A stretch of 6,429 nt of DNA from Caldisericia bacterium (GTDB lineage Bacteria > Caldisericota > Caldisericia > UBA6126). Shown here in pieces: positions 1 through 5,475 of this stretch (within the stretch, counting starts at the first letter, position 1; every line of letters begins with the position of its first letter). A model generated the notes under the pieces. The model saw nothing but the letters and a program-made list of their open reading frames with translations. It ran no database searches and was not told the DNA's origin. The translations under genes were made by a program, and so were the position numbers. The stretch spans positions 1 to 6,429 of the forward strand of contig JAQVYZ010000060.1 in the NCBI GenBank assembly GCA_028708485.1, in the 5' to 3' direction.

Positions 1-846
1 TGTATAAGGGGTAATCACTTTTCCATCCTGAACCAAAGAAATCCGAAAAGTCTGGTTTACAACTGCTTCTGCATCAAAAAAAGGAATAAAGTGTATTTCC
101 GGATCGTGAGACTGATAAAAGGAAAAAGACGGGTGAAATAAAAGTTGTTCTTTCATGGCAGAGAAAGAGGAACTGTCCGGGAAGTAACGTTCACCGTTTA
201 AAGTGGTTAGCAGTTGGGCAAAAAAACCTCGATCCTGTGTTGAGATAATAATTGGTAAAGATTGTTCCGGCTTTGAAAGGTAAGGTCTCTGGCATGCCTG
301 CAGCAAGGTGCTGAGATAGGAAATAAATACCTCCTTCTCATACCGCCTTCCTTTGAATCGAAAACAACCTGATTTTTTTTCTCCCGCCCGAGAATACTCA
401 AAACATACGCTCATATCTAAAAAATGGTCTTGATAAGAAAGATACACGCCATTATTATTATGCAGCTGAAAGATATGATCAATCAACTTAATATGGTTGC
501 TGAAAGTAATGGTAGGAAACAGATTTTTAAGCGTGGAGATAAAATCGCTCATATCAGCAACAAAATCAGATCCTTTTGCAATCATGTAATTATACACTAT
601 CTCAATCTGTTGATTAGAGGTTGGTTCAGCCTGGTATTCCGGTCCATCCTTTACCCTTTGGAAAGCGATTTTCTCAAGTTCAAGGTCATCATAAGCACCT
701 TCTGCCTTGGCTAAACCTACTTTTCCATTCAGATACATGCGAAGAGTAGTCTGATTCAGCTGATTCAATTCAACACGATGAAGGATTGAATTTTCAATCC
801 TGGCTATCTGCTCTTTTTTGATAACCTGATAATATTCTTTTATCAT
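1..846 (-). CDS. TldE/PmbA-like protein (TldD/PmbA family), 3' end outside window
   Basis: The reading frame is open for 282 codons from the ATG at 846 to the left edge, so the C-terminal part is missing; family members are usually about 440-450 residues. Residues 23-62 resemble the N-terminal TldD/PmbA domain (RMYLNGKVGLAKAEGAYDD followed by a helix). Residues 129-165 resemble the middle segment with an Asn-Gly turn (NNNGVYLS) and a SGCF strand. Residues 195-280 look like the start of the C-terminal domain, including a FFDAEAV segment where the family usually has a Phe-Asp-x-Glu-Gly type motif, then LVQDGKVITPY. No HExxxH zinc motif is present, which fits the TldE/PmbA partner rather than the TldD protease. 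In E. coli TldD and TldE form a heterodimeric metalloprotease that degrades unfolded peptides and matures microcin B17. The start is supported by an AGGA at 856-859, nine bases upstream; the in-frame stop just upstream lies at about 882-884. A tldD partner is not visible. The family call comes from motif recognition, not a search. Confidence 0.72.
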   Translation of the reverse strand, partial: MIKEYYQVIKKEQIARIENSILHRVELNQLNQTTLRMYLNGKVGLAKAEGAYDDLELEKIAFQRVKDGPEYQAEPTSNQQIEIVYNYMIAKGSDFVADMSDFISTLKNLFPTITFSNHIKLIDHIFQLHNNNGVYLSYQDHFLDMSVCFEYSRAGEKKSGCFRFKGRRYEKEVFISYLSTLLQACQRPYLSKPEQSLPIIISTQDRGFFAQLLTTLNGERYFPDSSSFSAMKEQLLFHPSFSFYQSHDPEIHFIPFFDAEAVVNQTFRISLVQDGKVITPYT

Positions 847-896
847 TGCTTTACATCCTGTTTGGCTTTTATCGTATTCCCTTTTTTACATCCCAT
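843..896 (-). CDS. Possible 17-codon leader peptide coupled to the tldE-like gene
   Basis: An ATG at 896 is preceded by GAGGA (complement of 901-905) four bases upstream and opens a frame encoding MGCKKGNTIKAKQDVKQ. Its TGA stop (845-843) overlaps the ATG of the downstream gene as ATGA. It also sits just downstream of the predicted leftward promoter, whose transcript should start near 914. These three coincidences fit a translated leader that delivers ribosomes to the tldE-like start. No homology is recognised and the ORF is short enough to arise by chance, so the call is tentative. Confidence 0.25.
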   Translation of the reverse strand: MGCKKGNTIKAKQDVKQ

Positions 897-920
897 AAAG
901 TCCTCAATAGATACCTCATC

Positions 921-947
921 ATTGTAGCATAAAAGGGGAGTTGTAAA
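921..947 (-). promoter_or_regulatory. Extended -10 sigma-A type promoter for the tldE-like gene
   Basis: Read on the minus strand, TACAAT (complement of 921-926) is preceded by TATG one base away (complement of 928-931), a textbook extended -10. TTTACA (complement of 942-947) lies 15 bases upstream of the -10 as a 5/6 -35 match. The spacer is shorter than the ideal 17, but an extended -10 tolerates that. Transcription would begin near 914, leaving a leader of about 68 bases before the tldE-like ATG. Confidence 0.55.
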
Positions 948-968
948 CTGATTATTCAAAGCTATTCT
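941..968 (+). promoter_or_regulatory. Weak candidate promoter for the amidohydrolase-mnmG operon
   Basis: TTGTAA (941-946) and TATTCT (963-968) are separated by 16 bases and each matches the sigma-A consensus at 4 of 6 positions. It is the best pair I found between the divergent genes, and a promoter is needed here because the operon begins at 998. Its -35 shares bases with the -35 of the leftward promoter. Other positions or another sigma factor are possible. Confidence 0.25.
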
Positions 969-977
969 TTTGGTATT

Positions 978-982
978 AGGAG
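978..982 (+). promoter_or_regulatory. Unusually distant SD for the amidohydrolase
   Basis: AGGAG is the only good SD upstream of the ATG at 998, but it is 15 bases away, well beyond the usual 5-10. The in-frame TAA at 992-994 rules out an earlier start, and no alternative start codon lies at normal distance. Initiation may therefore be inefficient or rely on the A-rich stretch before the ATG. Confidence 0.35.
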
Positions 983-997
983 TGTAAAGAATAAAAA

Positions 998-2494
998 ATG
1001 TGGTTAAAAAATATACAGGTGTATGACCCGATTCTTCAACAGTATGATGATAGTTGTGTACACATCCGCAATCACCTGGTCACAGAATTACTTCCTACCC
1101 TTCCGACAAGGTTATCTAAGGAAACCGTATTGGATCTTAAGGGCTATTACCTTTACCCGGGCTTTATTGATTCTCATTGTCATTTGCTAGGCTTTGGCAC
1201 TTCTTTGCTGGAAAAGAATCTTTTTGAAACACCGGACCCCTCCCGGTGGTTTGGGCATATGCAGGCTGACACAAGAGATGTGCTTGTTTACCGAGGTTGG
1301 AACGAAGATATCATAGGCTTCACTCCTACAAAACAACTTTTAGATTCTCTGGAGATAGATAAACCGGTTTTATTGACTCGTAAATGCGGCCATGCGGGTA
1401 TAGTGAATTCTAAAACTCTCCAAACTTTTTCTTTGAATCAATACCATCAACTGGATGGAACCGATCTGTCGACCGGATTCTTGACAGAAAAAGCGTTGCT
1501 TTCTTTACACCAACAGATGCAAACCTGTAAAGCTTCACAGGAAGCTTCTCTTAAAGTAGCTTATCGGGCTTGTCAGCGGTTTGGGATATGCTCAGTTCAT
1601 ACAGAAGACTGCTCGATTTCGACTTTGGAAACTATTATCCCTCTGCTCAGAACGACACCTCTGCATCTTCATGAAAAAATTGTAGTTAATTCTCCTGAGG
1701 AGATAGATCAAGTGATAGATTTTTGTAAAAAGTATCCTGACACGGACACTTTTTCATTCGGTTCTTTTAAAGTTTATATGGACGGTTCACTTGGCGCACA
1801 TAATGCCAACTTAATTCATGCGTATTCTGACAAACCGAATCAGCATGGTTTTTCATTTTACACAGCGGATGAGTTAATACATTTTATTCAATCAGCCAAT
1901 CACCACACAAAACAATTAGCCATTCATGTTATCGGGGACCAGGCACTGGAGAAGTGCATTCAAGCGTTTGAATATGTCACTTCTCATTCCGATTCTACAA
2001 TGATTCATCGATTGGTACATGTACAAATGGCCTCTTCGGACCAGCTTTCAAGAATAAAAAAACTTCCCTTATTCATCAATATTCAACCTGTTTTTGCTGA
2101 AGCAGATCGACAAATGGCGGTTTTAAGATTAGGGTCTGCTCGATTAGCAGAGGTCGGGTATCCGTATCATGATATCGCAGCGAAACAGATCCCCTTTTCC
2201 ATCTCGAGCGATGCGCCGGTAGAGACAATGAATCCTTTTCTAATCCTATCTCATGCAGAGAGATTTATGTCCAGAAAAGAAGCGTTTTTTGCTTATTCGG
2301 TAGCAGGAGCGATACAATCTCATTTTCCGAATTCGTTAGGAGTGCTAAAACCGGGATCATATGCAGATGGTTTTATTCTGCCCTATGATTTATTTGCTGT
2401 AACAACGGAACAACTCGCCGATATCATCCCCTCTCATCTATTATCAAACGGAGAGATCTATCCGTTAAACACTACAACCGGAGAGGTTTTATGA
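998..2494 (+). CDS. YtcJ-type amidohydrolase (amidohydrolase_3 family)
   Basis: The 498-residue protein is a metal-dependent hydrolase of the amidohydrolase superfamily, expected to be cytosolic with a TIM-barrel active site; no signal peptide is visible. Visible family marks, in order: the HxH metal motif in GFIDSHCHL (His60, His62), GHAGIVNSKTL (His132), SVHTED (His201), the FKVYMDGSLG segment (Lys258, Asp262), IHVIGD (His310), LVHVQM (His341) and ISSDAPVE (Asp405). Together these match the YtcJ / N-substituted formamide deformylase-like branch, so the catalytic set looks complete. Length is slightly below the usual 520-540, with a shortened C-terminal beta-sandwich end. The substrate cannot be read from sequence; characterised relatives cleave amide or formamide bonds. 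The ATG at 998 is fixed by a stop codon at 992-994. The TGA overlaps the mnmG ATG (ATGA at 2491-2494), so the two are probably co-transcribed and translationally coupled. The functional reason for pairing with a tRNA-modification gene is not apparent. Confidence 0.88.
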   Translation: MWLKNIQVYDPILQQYDDSCVHIRNHLVTELLPTLPTRLSKETVLDLKGYYLYPGFIDSHCHLLGFGTSLLEKNLFETPDPSRWFGHMQADTRDVLVYRGWNEDIIGFTPTKQLLDSLEIDKPVLLTRKCGHAGIVNSKTLQTFSLNQYHQLDGTDLSTGFLTEKALLSLHQQMQTCKASQEASLKVAYRACQRFGICSVHTEDCSISTLETIIPLLRTTPLHLHEKIVVNSPEEIDQVIDFCKKYPDTDTFSFGSFKVYMDGSLGAHNANLIHAYSDKPNQHGFSFYTADELIHFIQSANHHTKQLAIHVIGDQALEKCIQAFEYVTSHSDSTMIHRLVHVQMASSDQLSRIKKLPLFINIQPVFAEADRQMAVLRLGSARLAEVGYPYHDIAAKQIPFSISSDAPVETMNPFLILSHAERFMSRKEAFFAYSVAGAIQSHFPNSLGVLKPGSYADGFILPYDLFAVTTEQLADIIPSHLLSNGEIYPLNTTTGEVL

Positions 2495-4347
2495 AACCAT
2501 TTGACGTGATTGTCGTGGGAGGTGGCCATGCAGGCTGTGAAGCTGCTCTGGCAACTTCAAGACTGGGATGCCGAACTCTGTTAACCAGTATACAATTGGA
2601 TTCTGTGGCTTGGATGCCCTGTAATCCGGCGATCGGTGGTTCTGGAAAATCACAGGTGATCGCAGAAATTGACGCACTGGGGGGAGAAATTGCCATAAAC
2701 GCAGAAAAAGCGCTTTCCCAGATTAGAATCCTGAACACTTCCAAAGGATTAGCATTGCGATCAAAACGAGTCCAATGTGATAAATATGCTTATTCCGGAG
2801 CGATGAAAAAAACACTGGAAACAACACCCAATTTAACCCTATACCAAACAATAGTGCAGAAAATTTTAGTCAAACAGGATACCTGCATCGGCATAGAAGA
2901 TATCTATGGAGAATCCATACTGGGTACGGTAGTTATCTTGACTACCGGCACTTTTTTAAATGCGAAAATTCACGTCGGACTGATATCTTATGAAGCTGGT
3001 CGAAACGGAGAACTAGCTTCAAATCATTTGTCTGGTTGTTTATTATCTCTTGGATTGCCTGTTCGTCGGTTTAATACAGGCACTACCCCAAGAATTGACA
3101 GAAAAAGCGTTGATCTGTCGAAATTCGTGATTCAGGAAGGCACCATAGATCCAATTCATTTATCCTTTATGAGTCCTCCTAAGATTTATAAGAACCAACT
3201 TCCCTCTTACCTGGGATGGACAAATGAAAAAACATTTGAGACAACAAAAGAATTTCTCAAGTACCAACCTTCCAATACCGGAAATATGGTAAAAACCGGA
3301 CCAAGAAATTGCCCTTCGTTAGAAGAAAAAGTGAAATGGTTTCCAGACAGGAAAGCTCATTCCTTCTTTTTAGAATCAGAAGGTTATCAAACAGATGAAA
3401 TGTATATGGCTGGAATGAATATGAGTGTTTTTCCTTCTTGCCAAGAGGCAATATTGAATACGATTCCGGGTTTGGAAAATGTTGTTATCACACGGCCTGC
3501 TTATGCTATTGCATACGATTGGGTAGATCCCTCTGCTTTAAAAGCAACTTTAGAATCCAAATTAATTTCTCGCCTCTTTCTTGCCGGACAAATCAATGGT
3601 ACTACCGGGTATGATGAAGCTGCTGCTCAAGGTTTAATAGCCGGTATGAATGCTGCATTATTTATTCAACAGAAACCTTCATTCCTATTGAATCGTTATG
3701 AATCTTATATAGGGGTGATGATCGATGACTTGATTCATAAAGATGTACTGGAACCTTATCGCATCACTCCCTCTCATGTTGAATACAGATTATCCTTACG
3801 AGAAGACAACGCCGATCTACGATTGACTGAAAAAGGAAAGAATATTGGATTAGTCACGGCTAAAAGATGGGAGGCTTATCAACAAAAGAGAAATGATATC
3901 GAGAAAGGACGAGAGTGGTTGAACTCTAACAGAATCACGCCGAATAAAGAGGTGAATCAGTGGCTACAAAACCAAGAATTGTCTATTATATCTCAAGACT
4001 GCTCTTTATTCGGATTTCTCAAAAAACCTGAAATTCCTTTTTTGATAGTGGAGCATTTTTATCCACCTTTACAAGCACTGAATGAGGATTCAAAACTGGC
4101 ATTAGAGATTGAAGCAAAATATGAAGGGTATATTATCCGGGAAAAAAATGAAATTCGGAAGATTCTAAAATTTGACCAGGTTTCTTTACCAATTACCCTT
4201 TTCGATTCTTTACCTGTTTCGCTTTCAAAAGAAGCGAGAGAAAGTTTGCTTCGATTCAAACCAGCTACGATTGCTGAAGCTAAACTCCTCTCTGGGGTGA
4301 AACCTTCAGATGTACTCACCTTGATTGCGGTTTTACATCAAAAATAG
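2491..4347 (+). CDS. mnmG: MnmG (GidA), divergent tRNA wobble-uridine modification FAD enzyme
   Basis: At 618 residues this is close to the normal 620-630. MnmG binds FAD and, with the GTPase MnmE, installs carboxymethylaminomethyl or aminomethyl groups on U34 of certain tRNAs. Seen in the sequence: the dinucleotide-binding GGGHAGCEAA (residues 10-19), MPCNPAIGG with Cys44 and NCPSLEEK with Cys274 (equivalents of E. coli Cys47 and Cys277), TTGTFLNAKIHVG (151-163), GQINGTTGYDEAAAQG (366-381), LREDNADLRLTEKG (436-449), KYEGYI (543-548) and a C-terminal helical domain with KPATIAEAKLLSGVKPSDV. Several normally invariant spots differ: SKGLALR for SKGPAVR (84-90), FNTGTTPR for KTGTPPR (194-201), GWTNEKTF for THTNEKTH (242-249) and PSHVEYR for TSRAEYR (427-433). 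It could be a paralogue or a fast-evolving sole copy. An SD (GGAGAGG around 2480-2486) lies inside the end of the upstream gene. The rsmG gene that often follows is absent; a parS site lies 10 bases past the stop. Confidence 0.93.
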   Translation: MKPFDVIVVGGGHAGCEAALATSRLGCRTLLTSIQLDSVAWMPCNPAIGGSGKSQVIAEIDALGGEIAINAEKALSQIRILNTSKGLALRSKRVQCDKYAYSGAMKKTLETTPNLTLYQTIVQKILVKQDTCIGIEDIYGESILGTVVILTTGTFLNAKIHVGLISYEAGRNGELASNHLSGCLLSLGLPVRRFNTGTTPRIDRKSVDLSKFVIQEGTIDPIHLSFMSPPKIYKNQLPSYLGWTNEKTFETTKEFLKYQPSNTGNMVKTGPRNCPSLEEKVKWFPDRKAHSFFLESEGYQTDEMYMAGMNMSVFPSCQEAILNTIPGLENVVITRPAYAIAYDWVDPSALKATLESKLISRLFLAGQINGTTGYDEAAAQGLIAGMNAALFIQQKPSFLLNRYESYIGVMIDDLIHKDVLEPYRITPSHVEYRLSLREDNADLRLTEKGKNIGLVTAKRWEAYQQKRNDIEKGREWLNSNRITPNKEVNQWLQNQELSIISQDCSLFGFLKKPEIPFLIVEHFYPPLQALNEDSKLALEIEAKYEGYIIREKNEIRKILKFDQVSLPITLFDSLPVSLSKEARESLLRFKPATIAEAKLLSGVKPSDVLTLIAVLHQK

Positions 4348-4357
4348 GAGCTACCTT

Positions 4358-4381
4358 TTCATGTTTCACGTGAAACATGAA
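4358..4381. other. parS: parS centromere site (ParB/Spo0J binding palindrome)
   Basis: Positions 4362-4377 read TGTTTCACGTGAAACA, an exact match to the parS consensus TGTTNCACGTGAAACA bound by ParB/Spo0J in Bacillus and many other bacteria. The perfect inverted repeat extends outward to 24 bp (4358-4381). It lies between convergent genes, in the 47-bp gap after mnmG. ParB loaded at parS spreads and recruits SMC for origin segregation, so the site suggests an origin-proximal chromosomal location. No parA or parB is in the window. Confidence 0.9.
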
Positions 4382-4391
4382 CGTTTTTCTT
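4358..4391 (+). terminator. Possible rho-independent terminator formed by the parS palindrome
   Basis: In RNA read rightward, the palindrome could fold into a hairpin of about ten base pairs with a small loop, followed after ACG by a U-rich tract (4384-4391, TTTTTCTT with one C). It follows the mnmG stop at 4347 closely and no other hairpin is seen there. The stem is AT-rich and has no natural loop, so termination would be modest. There is no U-tract on the other side for the leftward operon. Confidence 0.25.
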
Positions 4392-4394
4392 TGA

Positions 4395-5093
4395 TTAAGC
4401 CCCGCTTCTCTCTAATATTTTTTTTAATTTATCTAAACCGCTTTTTATGGATCGATTCACTTTTCCAGTGTGTACACCCAGTTTTTCTGCAATTTCTTGA
4501 TTAGTTAAGTCCTGGCTGTACTTTAGAACAATACTTTTTCTCTCAATGGCTTCCAGCTTCATTAAGGCCGTGTTTAGGGTAATTCGTTGAATAGCAGTAG
4601 TGACATGATCGTGTGGATCGGAAAGCGTGTCTTTAATCAAAACTTTTTCTTCTTCGTTTAATAGTGATTCTTCAATAGAGGTAGGATATTTTGCCAATCC
4701 AGCTTCAAAGGATTCAATAATTATTTCCTTAGATAATCCTGTTTTATCAGAAATCTGTTGGATTGTAGGTACTTTTTCGGAAGTGTTTCGTAATTCATGA
4801 ACAGCTTCTTGTATCATTTTATAATAGACCGTGTATTTCCTGGGGATTCTGATAATATCTGAATTGTCTCGCAAATAATGAAGCATTTCACCTTGAATTA
4901 ATACCGTTGCGTAAGTAGTAAAAGCGGCGCCGGTATTTTGATCAAAATTATCCACTGCTTTAATTAGCCCGATATTGCCGACAGATTTTAAGTCCTCAGC
5001 TAATTGAGTATTCCTATCTGCTAATTTGTTTGCTAAGTACTGAACAATCCATTGATGCTGAAGTATCTTATCCTCTCTCTCTTGTTTATCCAT
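4395..5093 (-). CDS. RNA polymerase sigma factor, SigB/SigF/SigG subfamily
   Basis: This 232-residue sigma-70 family protein directs RNA polymerase to alternative promoters. Region 2 is very clear: EDLKSVGNIGLIKAVDNFD (33-51), FTTYATVLIQGEMLHYLRD (58-76) and IIRIPRK (80-86), the core-binding and -10 recognition part typical of the SigB/SigF/SigG subfamily. Region 3 follows (about 90-145; KVPTIQQISDKTGLSKEII). Region 4 is a helix-turn-helix at about 178-228 (LTNQEIAEKLGVHTGKVNRSIKSGLDKLKKIL). The recognition helix carries HTGKVNRSI where relatives usually have a Ser-Gln-x-x-Val-Ser-Arg pattern, so its -35 specificity may differ. It is the last gene of a three-gene operon; its ATG lies 8 bases inside the upstream anti-sigma-like gene and has only a weak A-rich SD, so coupled translation is likely. 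Gene order mirrors rsbW-sigB and spoIIAB-sigF. Its regulon cannot be told from the window. Confidence 0.92.
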   Translation of the reverse strand: MDKQEREDKILQHQWIVQYLANKLADRNTQLAEDLKSVGNIGLIKAVDNFDQNTGAAFTTYATVLIQGEMLHYLRDNSDIIRIPRKYTVYYKMIQEAVHELRNTSEKVPTIQQISDKTGLSKEIIIESFEAGLAKYPTSIEESLLNEEEKVLIKDTLSDPHDHVTTAIQRITLNTALMKLEAIERKSIVLKYSQDLTNQEIAEKLGVHTGKVNRSIKSGLDKLKKILERSGA

Positions 5094-5475
5094 GAAACGC
5101 TCTTTTTTCTTTTTTTAGAGTAAAAATCAGCTTTTGGTCTTGGCTTTCATCCAAAGAAAAATCCTTTAACAAATGTTTAGCTATTTGATATAACTGGCTG
5201 GTTTGGTTTATGTAATGTTTATTTCCATTGGTAAGCGTTTCTACCAAAATCGTGCTTTGAATCATATTTTCAGCTGATAAAAAAGTAATGTGTACCGGTT
5301 TGATTGGAGAAATGTTCTGTTTTACATAACAAAGCGTTTCATGCAACAAAAACTTAAATTCATCCATCTCATCAATAGTAAAATTGGATGTGTTCATGAT
5401 GTAAGAGCTCATTAATCTAAGCAGTGAGCAGCTCACATCATTTAATTCAAGCTGAACATTGATTTCAAAATTCAT
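5086..5475 (-). CDS. Degenerate RsbW/SpoIIAB-like anti-sigma factor homologue
   Basis: This 129-residue protein has the outline of the small GHKL-fold anti-sigma kinases. An N-terminal strand and helix (VQLELNDVSCSLLRLMSSYI) lead to TIDEMDEFKFLLHETLCYV (33-51), which lines up with the RsbW segment containing the N-box, then strands at about 60-82 and 115-123 and a helix at 95-106. The N-box Glu is kept (Glu46), but the Asn four residues later is Tyr50. The glycine-rich G1 (DxGxG) and G2 boxes are not recognisable, so ATP binding and kinase activity are doubtful. Position directly upstream of a SigB-type sigma gene strongly supports a sigma-binding role. The ATG (5475-5473) overlaps the TGA of the upstream gene as ATGA and has a strong SD. 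The 3' end overlaps the sigma gene by 8 bases. The fold assignment is by eye and moderate; the alternative is an unrelated small partner protein. Confidence 0.6.
   Translation of the reverse strand: MNFEINVQLELNDVSCSLLRLMSSYIMNTSNFTIDEMDEFKFLLHETLCYVKQNISPIKPVHITFLSAENMIQSTILVETLTNGNKHYINQTSQLYQIAKHLLKDFSLDESQDQKLIFTLKKEKRAFHG
5103..5116 (-). other. A7-G-A6 tract at the anti-sigma / sigma junction
   Basis: On the coding strand seven A (complement of 5110-5116), one G and six A (complement of 5103-5108) lie within the last codons of the anti-sigma-like gene, about 10 bases before the sigma ATG. Loss of one A from the A7 run would remove the separating stop and fuse the two reading frames. It also replaces a normal SD for the sigma gene. 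Function is not established. Confidence 0.3.

Noticed and set aside
207..401. Minus-strand 64-codon frame inside the TldE-like gene
   Set aside because: It lies in another frame of a gene with clear family features and is not homologous to anything I recognise.
424..714. Plus-strand open frame of 96 codons
   Set aside because: It is antisense to the TldE-like coding region, lacks an SD and shows no recognisable domain; the opposite strand is continuously open and family-like.
850..893. Direct repeat TTTACATCC at 850-858 and 885-893
   Set aside because: Nine bases in an AT-rich leader; one copy is partly the SD region. No palindrome or third copy supports an operator.
2629..2652. Walker A-like AIGGSGKS in MnmG
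   Set aside because: E. coli MnmG has IGGIGKG at the same place as part of the FAD-binding fold; the match to a P-loop is coincidental.
2472..2744. Minus-strand frames over the start of mnmG
   Set aside because: They are antisense to the highly conserved MnmG N-terminus and are composition shadows.
4059..4319. Minus-strand 86-codon frame over the end of mnmG
   Set aside because: Antisense to the conserved MnmG C-terminal domain, with no SD or domain.
4362..4377. Noc-binding site or generic CACGTG operator
   Set aside because: Noc sites have a CCCGGG centre; the full 16 bp matches parS exactly, which is more specific than a CACGTG core.
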